Positions 12,201-27,200 of a DNA stretch of 64,000 nt are shown here, one piece after another. This stretch comes from Bettongia penicillata ogilbyi (taxonomy: Eukaryota > Chordata > Mammalia > Diprotodontia > Potoroidae). Numbering within the stretch: the first letter of the stretch is position 1; every line of letters begins with the position of its first letter. The stretch covers positions 620,001-684,000 of the forward strand of contig JAJHZJ010000043.1 of NCBI GenBank assembly GCA_023548195.1. Reading direction: 5' to 3'. Below the pieces are notes generated by a model. It had not been told where the DNA came from and did not search any database. It saw only the letters and a program-made list of their open reading frames with translations. The translations under genes and the position numbers were made by a program.

Positions 12201-15200
12201 GCGAGTGGTGGAGAGAGTGGGGAGTCTGGCTATGAAAGGGAAGAGACAAAGAATGATTCTGTGAAGGTTTGGGGAGAAGAGGGGGACACAGGCTTACTGA
12301 TACATTGTAAGTGGAGCTGTATGCTAGTACTCACATCCAGGAAAGTGGCTGGGAGTGACGCTGGCCAAGGGCCTAAAGTGCCCTCATGTTCTGGCATCGA
12401 CACTGAAACTCCAGGACAAGCCAGCCCTTTAGGTGGGCGATCACTGAAAACTGGGGGCTGAGTATTTGCTCCTCCCCTGGTCCGTGATGAGGACCTGGTG
12501 AGATTTACACTGCCTGATGCTGAGTGAACCACTTCACTCACTGATGACAGTGGTTTGAGTGGAAAGCACCACCACCACCAGACATCCAGCATGGGTATTA
12601 GAACCGTCAGCACCCCCAGCCCAGAGGGAGATGAGGAGCATGTGGGCAAACCTGGAGCAGTCCTAGATTGTTCTGGGTTTGGGTTTTTTGGGTTTTTTGA
12701 TGTGTTAACCAATATGGTGGAATTTTTGTTTGCTTTTCCTTAAAAAATAATTCTTGTCATGAGGGATGGCTTTTGGGGAGGCAATGGGAGAGGAAAATGG
12801 GGCCCTAAATGTGAGTGATCCATTAGAAGGAAGCAGGAGACAGCAGTGGAGACCCAGAGTTAGTGTGAGGAGAGAGGATGCTCCAAGGGACAGGCCCTAG
12901 TCAAGAGGGGTTGTCCAAGCCTTTCATTCCTCTTCAGGCTTCCCTCTGCCCCTGCTTCTCCCCTTCCTCATCTCCCATCACTCAGGTCCCCTTTTTCTCT
13001 ATCTTCCTTTACCCATGTTTCCCATGAAGAGGGTCTTGCCAAGAGATCCCCTCCCCTTCCCTCCCCTCCTCCAGCAGGCTGCCCCCATACTTCTTTCTCT
13101 CTCTCCTTTTCTCTCTCTCCCTCCTTCTCTTTCTCTCTCTCCCTCCCTCCCTCCCTCTCTCTTCCCCTCTTTCCCTCTCCCCCTCCCTCTCCCTCTCTCT
13201 CTCCTTCCTCCCTTTCCCCGCCTCTTTCTCTGTGTAGCTCTCTGTTTCCTTTTCTCAACTAAACTACTCCAATCAATGCCTCCAGTTCCTTTCTTCTAAA
13301 CATTCTTCAATCTCACTTCCAATCTCATTACTCAGAGAAAACATCAGAATCACAAGCAATTCCTTGATCATCCAGTCCAGTGGCCTTTTCTTGGCCTCCT
13401 CCTACTTGATGTCTCCAGCCTCCAACACCTTGGATCTTCTGGATTCTCTTTCCTCCCTCCCAGTGCACCAGTTTGGCCGATGGGCCACTCCTCAGTCTCC
13501 TTGTTGGTGATTCTTTCAGACCTTGCCCTCACTGTCCTCTCCTGGTCCCTCTTGTCTTCTCCCTCTACCCAACTTCACTTGGGAATCCTGTTAGCTCCCA
13601 GAGATGTAATTCCCATCCTATGCTGTGAATGTCAGATCTGCCCATCCTGCCCCAGTCTCACAGCCAAGCTCCAAGCTCTCTTTGTCAGTTGACTTTCAGA
13701 CATCTCAAACTGGACATCCAGTAGACATCAGAAATTTCAGCATGTCCAAAACAGAACTTGTGATCTTTCCCCAAAATCCTTGCCCTGCTTACTTTCCCTG
13801 TTACTGTAGATGGCAACACCATCTTTGCCGCAGTGCCTCAGGCTCCCAACCTATGTATTAGACTGGACTCCTCACTCTCACTTCCCATCTAATGTGGTGC
13901 CAAGCCTGTCAATTCCCTCCATCTCTCCCATACGCCTCCTTTTCTCTGGCCCTGCCCCTTCCTTGTTGCAGACCCTCATCCCCTCATGTCTGGAGTTTGA
14001 TAGTAGCCACTGGGGGATCTGCCTGCCCCAGTGTCTCCCCACTCCCGTTCATCTTCCACTCAGCCAATGAAGTGATCTTCCTAAAGCCCAGGTCTGTCAT
14101 GTCAGACACCCCCTGCCCTCTACTCAGTAAATTCCCTGTGGCCTACAGGGTCAAACAGAGCACTCTGACCGTCAAAGCTCTTTATAATCTGCCCTCTCCT
14201 ACCTTACATCCCCACCCCATATGTTCTTGGACCCCATGACCCAAGCCTCCTGGCTGTCCCATGAACAAGACCCTTTTTCTCTTGCTTTGTTCATTTTCTC
14301 TGGCCTTTCCTCAGGCCTAGAACACTCTCCCTCCTCTTCTCCAACTACTGACCTCCCTGGCTTTGTTTAAGACTCCCAACTAAAATGCCATCTCCAGGAC
14401 GCCTTCTTTGATCCTTTCCCCTTGCAAAGGTGTTCACAGATTGTCTCCCCTCTCAGACAGCGCACTTCTGGAGAGCAGAGACTCTTTACCTTTCTTTGTA
14501 TCTGGGGCACTTGGCACACAGTAAGTGCTTAATAAAATACTTTTTGAGTGGGTGAAGCAGTAGGTCTCTGCAGAGTCATTTGAGGAGAGAGAATACATCA
14601 GCACCTGTGATGGGTCAGGGAAGTTTTCCCAAGGAATCGCCTGATCTCAGCCGGGAAGGAAGGCTAGGCTTGGGGAAGATGGGGGTTCCAGGTGTGGGGG
14701 AAAGCCTGCTGAAATGCCTGGAGTTCTGTGCACAGCTGTCCTGCAGTCGGCCTGGTCATAAGGGAAGTGATTTGTGGAGCAGGGCGGGGATGTAGGTGGA
14801 CAGAAGTTTCCATGGGAGGCCCAGCCGCTTTGACTTTGTCCTGGAGGCTGTGGAGCCATTGCTGAGTTCTGACCAGGGGATGCATGTGGTCCACTGAACC
14901 CTCACCTTCAGAAGGTTATCTTGTCAGCTTTGCAGAAGATAATACCAGCGCTAGTTGGGTCGATAGGTTAGGGTGGGGCAGGGGTTGTGTTGGCTCAGGG
15001 AGGAGAGATCAGAATGAGGCAGTGGCAGAACTGAGTGGACAGGGAGGGAGGCTGGAGACCTGGGGGGATTGCAACCTCCCTCTGCCCCATGACCTTGCAC
15101 TGCAGGGGGACTGGGCCGACTGGAGAGCATGCTGCTGCTGGACCTGACTGTGTATGCCCTTTGCGCAGGGTGTGCTGATCTCCAAAGCCTGGACACCATG

Positions 15201-18200
15201 GCCCCAATGGAGAGGAAGAGGCAGGGCTACATCCATGAGCTGATCCGCACAGAGGAGAGGTATATGGACGATCTACAGTTGGTCACTGAGGTGAGGCCCG
15301 AAGGGGAAGGAGGCATGGTCATCTGGTGGGGGGGCGGGTAGCCCTCAGGGAGCTCACCTACATCCAAGCTTGGCCCCACTGCCCGAACAGGAGTCCCAGA
15401 AAACTTACCAGGAAGCTCCCTTTCATCCTCCCCAGGTGGGTATCCTGTTCTGAGACTCCCAGCCTAAAGGGGAAGTCAGATCCCTGCTTCCCACCAAGAA
15501 GGTGAGGGGAGGGACAAAAAAGGGAGAATAAGGAGAGGGCGAGTGCTGCCCTGGGGGCCCCCAGCCCATAGGCACAACTTTGGTTCAGCTGGAGGCAGAG
15601 AAGGGGAGGCAAGAGAAGGAAACATGGGACCCGATCATTGTTAGATCTGAAGAAGCCCCCAGAGGACGTGGGTTCGAATTTCCCCTCCCCTGGTGCTGAC
15701 TGCTCATTAACCCCTTGGCCTCAGTGGTAAAATGAGGAGCTTGTTCAAACCCAGATTCAGATGCTCACTTGCCACGTGACCTGGGCAAGTTTCTTCTTCT
15801 CAGTCTGCCTCAGTGTCCTAAAGTGTAAACAGAGATAAGGAGAGCCCCTCCCTCACAGGGTACTTTTGTGAATCCCAGCCTCTGAGCTGGAGACACCATG
15901 GGTCACAGGTGTACCTTCTCCCACCCCAATCTCTGGTTCGTCTGCCAGGGCTCTCCCACCCTCCAGGAAATCCTACGGGCTCCCCATTACCCCCAGGTCT
16001 TCCTCCAACCTCCCTGTGCTGGAGGTTGGGGCTGGGCCAGGCTGGATGGGCCTCATCTCTTGGGCGTGTGAGGCTACAACTCCCACTGTCTGAGGTGTGG
16101 ACCCACTCCCCCCTCCCTTCAGACTCTGAGGCTCAGACCCAGCCTTGCCTTCCCTGTCCCTCCCTTGGTGCGTCCTCAGGAGGGGAAGGCAAGAAGCATT
16201 GATGTGTTACCAGCTGTATACCGGAGCTTTCAGGAGCCTCTCATGTGTGTCTTGCGTTTACGTGTTCATGGATATCTCTCAAGACGAGAAATTCACTGAG
16301 GGTGGGACTGCGAACACCGCTGGACAGACTGACCCAGAGGACCTCAGAGCTGGGGCGGGGGGACACGAAGCTCAGGAGAAACATCCTCGTGTCTCTGCTT
16401 GGGAAGCACAGGCCAGAGAGCATCCACTTCTGGGGGGCTGAGGAGGAGACTCTGCCCTGCCCCACTCTCAGGCCCTGGTCCAGCCTGACCCTCTTCCCCA
16501 GACTGGCCCTTCAGGCATGTGAGAGCCATCCCCAGAGCCTTGCACCAGACCCCTCCCCAGCCTGGCCCCCTCATCTGGATCACTTCCTTCTTCCATGCTG
16601 GAATCCAGACGTGGATGTCAGAGCCCTGCTGGGGAGAAGTCCCAAGAGGCCCCTGGTCCTGTTCTCCTTCCTGGCTCTGTGTCATCTAAGCAGCCTGACA
16701 TTTTGGGGACTGCCATCACTGCCCTGTCCAGGACTTGGGAAACTGACTTTTTAAACCCAAGAGTTAGCCTCCACATTCTCCAGGGACAGAATCTCTCTTG
16801 CTTCACCCACCTTGGAGCTTTGTGATTAAGAGCCTACTCTGTGCCAGGCACACACAAAACACCTCCTGCCCTGGGACAGTGTTCACCCTACAGGAGCATT
16901 TACATAGTGACCAGATCCGTGAATACACTGAGGAAGACCAGAACCACTTCCATTTGGCCGGCTGCCTGGGCCAGTCGGAGGTAGCCTTGAAGGAAGCTCC
17001 TTGCCATATTTCCTCCTCAGTCTCTCAGTTCCCTGCGGGAGAACACTTTTGCCCCGCTTGCCCCTCTGCTTGCGGCCTCAGTGTTGCTGGCCTCGGCAGG
17101 TGGACTTTGGAGGCCATGAGCTTTCCTGGATGTGTCTCCTGTGAAGGCCCAAGCCTGGCAGCCTTTGTGAAGCCCCCTCTCCACTACTCCTTGTCTCATC
17201 GGGCCAGGGCCCAGGCCGTGAGCCCTAATGAATGTCTGGAGTGCCCCTCCTGGTCCTTCAGGATGTGAGCTGGCGCCCCCCGCTGCCCTCCCTTTGAGCA
17301 CACCCCTCCTGGCTATTTCCTTGACCAAGGGCCACATTTCCCCATCTTTGGCGGTTAGTGGGAGGGCAGAGAGGAAGGCAGTAGTATGAAACAGTGACCC
17401 CAGCTTTCTTCTCTATGCAGTGAGTGCATTGGGCCTCTCCACCTCTGACTGCTCCTGTCCTGCCTCTGTTGGGGTCTGCCTATGGCAGGTGTGGCCTGAG
17501 GCCTTGAGTCTGGGGCCAGAGAGGGGACTGGTCTGGATGCCAGCCAGAGGCTGCTCTGGCCAATGGATTTCTTGCTCTCTGGTAGTTTAGGTCTTCCAGA
17601 AGCGCATGGCCGAGTCTGGCCGTCTGAGCGAAGGAGAAATGGCCTTGATCTTTGTGAACTGGAAGGAGATCATTATGTCCAACACGAAACTCCTCAAGTG
17701 AGTAAACCTGGTCCCTTGCCCCTTCCCCACTGCCCACTCTCACTGCCCTGGAGTCTCCCAGCCCTGCCCCCACTGCCCTGAAATCCCTGTATCCCCAAAC
17801 ACTGGGCCAGGACCTGCAGGCTGCTGAGCTGGGGAGTCTGAAAACACTGGACAGTGGCTGCAAAGGCAGAAGATGAATTTTATGTGTGTGTGTGTGTGTA
17901 TGTGTATGTGTGTCTGTGTGTGTGTCTGTGTCTGTCTGTCTCTCTCTGTCTGTGTGTGTGTCTGTGTGTGTCTGTCTGTGTGTGTGTGATGTCCCCCAAG
18001 CTTGACCCAATGCCTTGACCTTGCTTGACCGGCAGGCTGCCCAGCAGGAGATCCCTCCAGTCTCACCATCTGTCCTCCAGACTGTCCCCACAGTGACTGA
18101 CCCAGCCACCTTTTTGTGTCCTGGTCACTTCTCATGTCTGATGGGCCTGCCTCATAGACTAGACTTGCATCTCTGTGCCCTGGGCCAAGTCCCTGAACCC

Positions 18201-21200
18201 TCGTTGTAGTAGGTCCCTCGTTGTCGGACTGCTCATGTTCTTGGCCACACAAAGAGCAGCCTTTCTGTCCCTCATTCCCTTGGGGGGACACAAGGGGTGC
18301 AGCTAGCCAAACCCTTTTGTGGGAGGGCCCCCACATTGACATAGTTTGGGGGGCCCAGCCATGGTTCTTGATGTTTGGTGCCTGTGTCTGTGATCAGCTT
18401 TGAGCCAGGATGTGTGGTCTAGAGAGCTTTCTTGGGAAAACTTTGAGCTCCTTTCTTCCACAAGAGAACTCGAGTCTGCCCCCATCCCCTTCAGGTGCCC
18501 ATTGGCAGGCTCCCCTTGTCCCGATGCACCAAGCATCCAGGGACCTTCCTTCCAGTGTTTGCTGAGAGGTGTGGTTCGGTTTTCAGCGTGGCCATGCCTG
18601 TCTCAGATGGGGTCCCAGGGCCTTGATGTTGGATTGAAACGAGGAGGGATTTTGTGTTCAGGTGCAGGGGGCTCCTTAGGTCACGGATGCCTCATCTCCA
18701 TGCAGTCCAGACCAGCTAGTGGGGTCTCGGACTGTGTCCCGGAATTGTGCCCACGACTCCGCATCCCTCAACCTGGGGCTCCTGCCCTCAGTTGCTCAGG
18801 GAGCTCCTCCCTTTAGACTGTTCAGTTGATGTACTCAGCCTCATGGGCTCTGCCAAGGGAGGCGGCCCCCTCTCCCCAAAGGCCTGCTTTGTCCTTTACT
18901 TGGCCTGCTCTTCTTTCCCGAGACAGGCTCATACCTCCTAGGAGTTTTTTCAAGTTCCCTTTACTAAGGACATGGGGAGAACGAATAAGGAAGAAGCACC
19001 CTAAATGCCTCAGGGTAAGGGGTGAGGCAGGATTGTGTGCCAGGCACTCTGCACCCTCTCTTGTTGAGGGGCGTGTTAGGAGACCCATTTTACAAATGAG
19101 GATGCTGAGGCAGACAGGGGTGAAGTGACTGATCCAGGGTCACCTAGCTAAGAAACATCTGAGGCTAGACTTGAACTCCTGCCTCCAGGCCCAGCTATGT
19201 AATAGGTAGAAATGTAAAATCCTGAACCTCTTAGTCATTGTGGCTTCCTTTTATCTCCAGGGTCAAATATAAAGTCCTCTGCTTGCTTTTGACTGGCCTC
19301 CTCCTCCCCTCCTGTCCTGATGCCCCCTCTCTTCCTCTGGGCTGTTCCCCATGCCTGACTTCCCTGCCAGTACCAGCCCCTCCTCATGCTGGGGCCTTCC
19401 CTCTATGGTGACTTCCTGTTTACTTTGTCAGTGTTGTCTCCCCATTGGGCTGCGTGCTCCTTGAGGGCAGAACCCGGCACACACTTGGTGCCTAATCAGT
19501 ACATATGAGGCAGCCTTGGTGTAAGTCAGCCCAGAATGCTGAGTAGAGGGACTTTACTAAATTTCCTTAGGAGAGGCTATGCCTCCATCAGACACCAGCT
19601 GTGGACAGTAAGAGGGCCTCAGGCCTTGAGTGTGCATCAAAGTCAGATAAAGAGCATGAGGTGTCCCAAGGTAGGGGGGGCCCTAGCTGCAGAGATGACT
19701 GGAAGGACTTCCCATAAGGGAGCCTTCCCAGAGTGGTGCAGGCCAGCCCCCCTCCCCTTCGCAGGCCTTCCTTATGGGCAGCTAACCCTGGGGGACTGAT
19801 TCTTGTTCACCTGGTGCCCCCACCCTCCTTTGCCAAGTACATTGGGCCCTACAGACCGCCCCCATGCCTAACCCTAAATGCCTCAGCTCTGGGAAGTCCA
19901 GCTCTCTCTCCCCTTAGAGAGAACTTTGGAACACCTGGAGACCTTTCCCTCACCTGCAGACTTCATTGCTGGGGTTTTCACATTGTGCCAGCGTGTACAT
20001 ATATGAGTGTATGTGTGTGAGTGCATGTGCGTGCATACGTGTGATGTAGTTACGGTAGTGGTGTGAATTGGGGAGACCAGAGTGTGTATGTATGGGTATG
20101 TATGTGTATCACAGTTGTGTGTGTATGTGTGTGCATACATGTGATGTAGTTACGGTAGTGGTGTGAAGTGGAAAGAGACCAGATTGTGCACGGTTATGAA
20201 TACGTGTGTGCGCACTTGTGTGAGTTACTAGTGCACATGCATGTGTATATGTGTGTGTATGCATATGGTGTAAAGTGGGAAGGGAGGGCAGATTGTGAAC
20301 ACAGTTGTGGGTGTCTGTGTGTGCACATGTGAGTGTGTAAGTATGCATCTGGGTGAGTGCATACATGTGTGTACAAGTCCACTGTGTGAGTACGCCATGA
20401 GTATACACGTGTGTATGCACTGTGTGAGTGCATGTGTGTACTTGTGTGAATTGCTAGTGTGCACGAGTGTGCATGTGCACATATATGTGATTGGAGGGTG
20501 TGTGGGCATGTGCACACACACACATGCATGTTCTGCAGCCACGGCAGCAAGGCCACTCGGGCGGGGGCAGCAGTGCCTGGCACACCCCTGGTTTACCCAT
20601 CAGCACCTGGGCTCTCCTGCAGGGCTCTGCGCGTGCGGAAGAAGACCAGCGGTGAGAAGATGCCTGTGCAGATGGTCGGGGACATAGTGGCGGCCGAGCT
20701 CTCCCACATGCAGGCTTACATCCGGTTTTGCAGCTGCCAACTGAACGGGGCAGCCCTGCTGCAGCAGAAGACTGACGACGATGCTGACTTCAAAGAGTTC
20801 CTGAAGGTAACACTCTCTGTGGGGGTTACCCACCTGGGCTGGCCTCTTGTCCTCCCACCCCCACCAGGACTCCGTGAATGTCATGATACCCTCCTTTGTG
20901 CTTCCCAGTACACACCCAGTAAAGCTCAGCTTGGCCAGCCCAGGCCCAGATCATTAGTGGAAAGAAGCTGAGTCCAGCAAAGATCTATAGGCAGGATGGC
21001 ATGTCCCCTCCCCCAAAGCTGGGACCCCTGGCCCAGTACCATCTTCAATGAAAAGCCCAACCGATTTGGAAGACAAGACCATGAGTGATGCAAAAATTAA
21101 CTGGCACCTCACAGTGATCAGAAGGAAGGGGAACAAGGTCAGGCACCAAGCAGAGAACTCTCCAAGACCCCAGTAAGGGGAAACCCTGCTCCTCTTCATG

Positions 21201-24200
21201 GGAACTCATGATTGCCAGACTATAAAAACAAGAAGCAGTGATGTCAGGGTTCAAGAGCGGCTCAGAATAGTGCAATGGATAGCCTCAGATACTCACCCGC
21301 TGTGTGACCTGGGCAAGGTTCCTCATCTCTGTTTGCCTCGGTTTCCTCCTCTGTAAAATGAGGACAATAAGAGTAACGCCTTGCAAACCTTAAATCACCA
21401 TTATTATATTAGCTATTAAGAAAGGGACAAAGGAATGGGGAGGGGGATGAGAGAATACTTCCAGGGAGACCAGAAAAGGCAAAGAGAAGAAATATCCATG
21501 GTCAGAGTGGATCTGTGGCCTGGGCCAGGACCTGCGAACTTGGAGGCCCATGATACAAAGAAGGTGAAGAAGAGAGGTCACCAGAGAGGCTCAGGAGCAT
21601 GACTCACAGAAAAGGGGTGGAAGAGACCACTGTGAATGCATGGGGAGGTCACCAGCCACTGTGGATGGCCCCTGCCCTGCTAGAAGAGCATCTGGAGGAC
21701 AGGGGCTCTGAGAACACATACCAAGGCAAACCACAGGGGAGGGAGCTATAACTCAGATTGCTGCAGGCACCAACCATGCTCTTTGAGCTTAAGGATGGCA
21801 GAAAAGACAAGTGTTTCTGGATATGGTCCCTATGGCAGGAAGAAAAACTCCAGGCCTCTCCCCTAGGAGAGGAGGGGACTCCTGGAGGACTAGGGAGACT
21901 CATTGCTTCGAGAGAGGGCCTCACCCAGAAGTATCCAATAAAAATGGCAGACATTCAGACACAAGGAGGCTGAAAGGCATCCATTGCCTTTGGTAAACTT
22001 AAGTCCTGGCATCCTTGGGAACTGAAGGAATGGGCAGGTGTGATGACTGAGCCCCTACCAGTGCACCTTGGAGAATTTCTTGGGTCAGTAGAGACATCAG
22101 AAGACAGGAGAAGGGCAGAATTTTCCCACTAAGGAGAGGGGGGGAAGAGGAAGGGAAGGGAGTCCTTAAACTCTAGGCCAAAGGGCTGAATTCGGATACT
22201 TAGCAACATTCTAGATGATGTTCTTCAAGGGGTGCTTAGTAAACTTGTAGAAAAGGAAGCCATGTTCTCAGAGAGCCAATCTGGCTTCAGAGACTCACCT
22301 CCTGTAAAGTGTACCTGTTGTGGAAGAGGTGATGGGAGGACAGCTGAGTGGTTTCAGAACCCAAGAAGGAGTCCGTAACTCAAGTCCAGCGCCTGCAAGG
22401 GATCTGTGCTTTGGGCTGCAGTGCCTGACTGCCCACTTTACAAGGTGACCCCATGAGAGGGGGAGAACAAATGCCTTTGGGTTCAGATTCCAAGAGACCT
22501 TGAGGTCCAAGGTACTTACTGAGATAAAGGCTAGCATCAGCAAAGCATAGGCTACAAAATCAACAGACAAAAGTCAATAACATTTCTGTACTAATAACAA
22601 ATCCAGGAGGCAGTAACAGAAGGTAATCCTGTTCCAAATGTAAAATGCATAAAATATCTGGGGAAGTAAGGCAACACAGTGGAACCCAGTAAAGTAATAA
22701 CGAAATGAATTTGATGAAACAGAGATCAAAAACATCAAGGGAAATAATGAAAGAAACCCTGTGAAGGAGAACAAGCACTTCCAGACCTCAAAGCATATTA
22801 CATAGCACCGGTCATCAAGACCATCCAGTATTGGCTACAAATTACTTAGGAAAGAATTCCCCATTTGATAAAAACTGCTGGGGAAAACTGGAAAGCAGTC
22901 TGGGAGAAATGAGGCTTAGACTCATACTTTTCACTGTGTTCCATAATAATTCTACATGATACATAACCGTAATATTAAATATGCATGATAATTTTACTAG
23001 GAAATATAGAAATAGAAGAAGCAGCTTTTAAACTTTAACATCTCACAGCTGTGAGGAGATCTATTCTTAACCAGTCATGAGATGGAAGCAATTAGATGAC
23101 AAAGTAGAAAACTTTACATGAAACTGAAAAGCTGCACAGACAAAATAATGCACCTAGGGTAAAATGGAAGTGGTTGAATAGGAAAAAAACCTTTGTATCA
23201 AATTTCTCTGATAATGATTTGATATCCAAGAATATAAGCAACTAACCAACATATACCTATAACCAAGGGCAGCTAGATGGCTGCCTAGAACCCTGGTCCT
23301 GGAGTCAGGAAGACCTGAGTTCAAATCCAGGCAAACACTTCCTACCTCTGTGACCATGGGCAAGTCACTTTATCTCAGTCTGCCTCAGTTTCCTCAGCTA
23401 TAAAATGTATCCTCACCTCCCAAGGTTGTTGTGAGGATCCAGTGAGATCATATGCACAAAGCATTTAGCCCAGGGCCTGTAGTTGGTGCTCTGTAAATGC
23501 TTGTTTTCTTCTCCTCCCCTTGGCCATATGATCATACACAGCTGATGAGTCACAGTGACCAGGTGACAGGGGAGAGAGGGAACCACTCCAGTGCAGGATA
23601 GAGGACACCCAGGAGGGTGTGCGTGCGTCTGATCATCTGCTGGCAATCTGTTTGCACTGAAATGTCAAACCCTTGTAACTCTGGTCATGGTTTGCAAACA
23701 ATTTGATGACTGGTTGAGAAAGTGCAAGGACATAATGCGCTTTGTCAAGTTGGTCAGAGGTTGATGTAATTGCTACACAAACACCAGAATTGTTAGGTAT
23801 GTGATGGTTTTGAATTGCTATGGAAATAAACCTGTGGTCTTCAAACCCATCCATGCTTATTGTCACAAAGGGCAATCAAAGTACGATTAAGACTTTTTAG
23901 GGCACACCCTGGCATCCTTTGTCACTGCCCCCCCCAGAAGCTTCACACACAGTTAAATGGGAATTTCCAGCCTAGATAAGGGGTGGAAACATTTTTTTAA
24001 CTATTGAAGAGTTAGAAGAAAATAGCATAAAGGTGTTTTTTTTTCTGTTACAGAGGGGAGGTGATGTTTTTCATCCCACAAATACATGCAATTATTAGGG
24101 ACAAGATAAATGTGTTTGCAGTAAAAAAAAAAAAAGTTTTTAAATCATCACTAGAGAAATAATGTATGGTAAGTATAACATCATCATCCTCACCGCTAGC

Positions 24201-27200
24201 ATTTGTACAGTCCTTGGAAATGTGTAAGTGCTGAACAGTGGTTACCTAATGGAATCCTCACAGTAATCCTGTGAGGTAGATTAGCTTCTAAACAAGGACT
24301 GTTAAAAATCTACAGAAGTGATGTCTCGCAGAGGAGATCAGCCACCAAGAGAAGCCACCAAAAGAAGGAGCTCAAAATAGATTCACCAGATGGGGGAAGG
24401 GGGAAGTTTTTCTAACGTTTAGTTTGCTGAAGTTAATTCAGATGTAAATAGTCACAAAGGAAGTCTGATACATGGTGTTGGTGTTCAGTAGTAAGCTTGT
24501 CACAGCTTTAAAATAATGACCATTTCTGGAATGACCCCCCCACTAAGGACAAGAGTGAACTGGGAGACTGAATCTGGATGAATGCACCCCCTCTCCCCAG
24601 CAAGGCTGGCTCTTCTCCCCCCACCAGGGCTCTTGGGGTTCCCTGCATGGTTAGGGGTTTCTTCTAATGCTTTTGATTCATCAAGCCCTCATTCCAGATA
24701 GATTCTCTGCCCCCCACTAATGAGTAACACTCCAGTTTTTTGAACTAATTAATATCAGTTAATTTTTACAAGGAAATATTTACATTAAAAATACAGCAGT
24801 AAGAAAAGCACAGGCTTTTCTCCAGTGCTGTAGGGGATGTGCTTTCCCTTTTACCAGCTCAGTCTCTGGTGAGACTTCTTTTGTGGAGTATTGACCTCCC
24901 CACCCCCACCCCCACTTCACATCCCAGTTCACTCTCACCATCAGATGAATGCTTGTGTTAGCTACTGCTGGGCTGGGTCCACAGGGTTGCTCCCAGACCT
25001 CTTGGTGACCTGACCTTTCAGATCTCACAAGGTTGTGACCTGCAGGCTCCTTTCCTCTAAAATGAGAGAGCAGACCTCAAACAAGGCAAAGATGCAATAC
25101 CTAGGTTCACAAGTCCCCTACTGGCCTCCCAGGGAGAAAGGCCACTCCCCTTAAAGCATCATCCCTCCCCAGACAAAGTCGGCCAGAACAAAGTCTCATG
25201 AGTAGGATAGTCAAAATGCCCTCAGGACCACTGGTCCCAACGGCTGCAGGTGGTTACCAGCCAGGACCAGGGCCCATGCCTTCTGTGGTGCTGCTGCTCG
25301 CAGAAGCAGGCTTCCAAGAATTCCCATGTGGACAGTGTACCAGCTGCTGCCCCGGGCATCCTGGAAAGATGGGGCTCCGCGGTGCCTTGTCCTGCCCCCT
25401 TCTTGGCACACTGAGCAGGATGGGTGCATTGCAGCCTTGGCCCCAGGCCCAAGTGTTCTCATGCTTCGTTTCTCTCTGCCTGGGGCCAGTGTATTTTTTT
25501 TTCTCTAGCAAACCCTCAGTGGGACGTCGGAGGGCAGTAGGTGTGCCAGGCGGCTCTGTTATTATTATCTGTGGACGTTCTGCCACAGCCTGTCACCCTC
25601 TGTCTTTGACCTCTCCTAGAGACTGGCCCGAGACCCTCGTTGCCAGGGCATGCCGCTGTCCAGCTTCCTGCTGAAACCCATGCAGAGGATCACGCGCTAC
25701 CCACTGCTCATCAAGAATGTGAGTCCTTGGGGAAGGGAGGGGCATCGTGGTGCAGACCCAGGCCCAGAGGAGGGGAAGGGGAGAGGAGAGCCGCCGTGGG
25801 GGCAGGAAGCTGCACCCCTGGGGCTCTGAGCCTGCAAGAACCTCCTCCAGACCGTGCAGAAGCCAGGAAAGCAGAGGGACTTGTCCACTAGGCGGAGGGC
25901 CTTCAGACACACTGAACTGCCCCACGGGCCTCTGCCCATCTCTAGATCCTGGAGAATACCCCAGAAAGTCACGTGGACCACTCCTCCCTGAAGCTCGCCC
26001 TGGAGCGTGCCGAAGAGCTTTGTTCCCAGGTCAACGAAGGGGTCCGCGAGAAAGAGAACTCGGACCGCCTGGAGTGGATCCAGGCTCATGTCCAGTGTGA
26101 AGGTCTCGCCGAAGTGAGTGAGGGGCTCCTGGGGCCTGCTGGGGACCCGGAACCCCTGCTTACTCAGGGTCTCTTGGGTGGAGCCAGGCTTTCCTCCCAA
26201 GGCTGGTCACACTTGAGTGGAGCTGATCTAGGCCTCTGGTGGCTACCTGGCCAAGCCGCTGTCCTGGAGGCAGTAGGGAGCCATGGCAAGTATAGAAGCA
26301 GGGAATGGGAGGCTGGTGGGAGGTCACTGCACGATCGAGGCTGAACAAGGCCCTGATGAACCTAGAGCCCACCAGGGATGCTACCGAGGCAGAAATGGGG
26401 CGGTGGGGTCAGGCGAGCGAGGGAGGGCAGGAGCCCGGAGACAGGAGGGCCAAGTGTCCATCTCTGGGGGCGTCTGCATAGAGGTTGGAGGCCAGCCCTG
26501 ACCGCCTACAGTCAAGGTGTGCGATATGAGGGACGATCGGAAAAGGAGACCCCAGTGTCACCAGACTGGCAGAACAGGAGGAGGGTGGTCAGCAGCGGCC
26601 ACGAGGACAGGACACATTGCCAGGGGGCCGGGCGTCAATGGTGGGGCTGGGGAAGGAGCCCAGCCTCAAGGCTGGAGGAGGGCGTGTGCAACTCCCCCAC
26701 CCCCAGTAATCATTACTTTGGTAGCCACAGCGCCCCCAAGCAGGTGCGTCAGAGGTGCGGGGCCGTTGCACCAGGAGGTGTGCGCCAGACCATCTGAGCC
26801 GTGGGGGCATAGGGTAGGGAAGCCTGGCCGCAGTGCTCAGCACAGTGGTGTGCATTGTGCAGCAGCCTGGGCCATCCCCTGACTGACTTCCCATCTCACT
26901 TGAAGCAACTCATCTTTAACTCACTGACCAACTGCCTGGGCCCTCGCAAGCTGCTGCACTGCGGGCGGCTGTACAAGGCCAAGAGCCACAAGGAGCTCTT
27001 GGGCTTTCTGTTCACCGACTTCCTGCTGATGACCCAGGCCACCAGGCCCTTCCCAGCCACTGTGGGCCCCGACAAGCTCTTCAGCGCCAAGTCCAGCGCC
27101 CAGTTCAAGATGTACAAGACGGTGAGTGCAGGCAGGAGCTGTGGGGCCCCACCGGGAGGGGCACGGTCACTCACTCGCCTGCCTTCCCCAGCCCGTCTTC

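Noticed and set aside
11615..12712. Minus-strand frames of 154 and 160 codons inside an ITSN2 intron
   Set aside because: No recognisable domain, and bounded by composition-skewed intron DNA; treated as chance or decayed repeat.
17480..18342. Two minus-strand frames of about 200 codons
   Set aside because: They run through the (GT)n tract and overlap the ITSN2 exon 17,591-17,697 in antisense; shadow frames.
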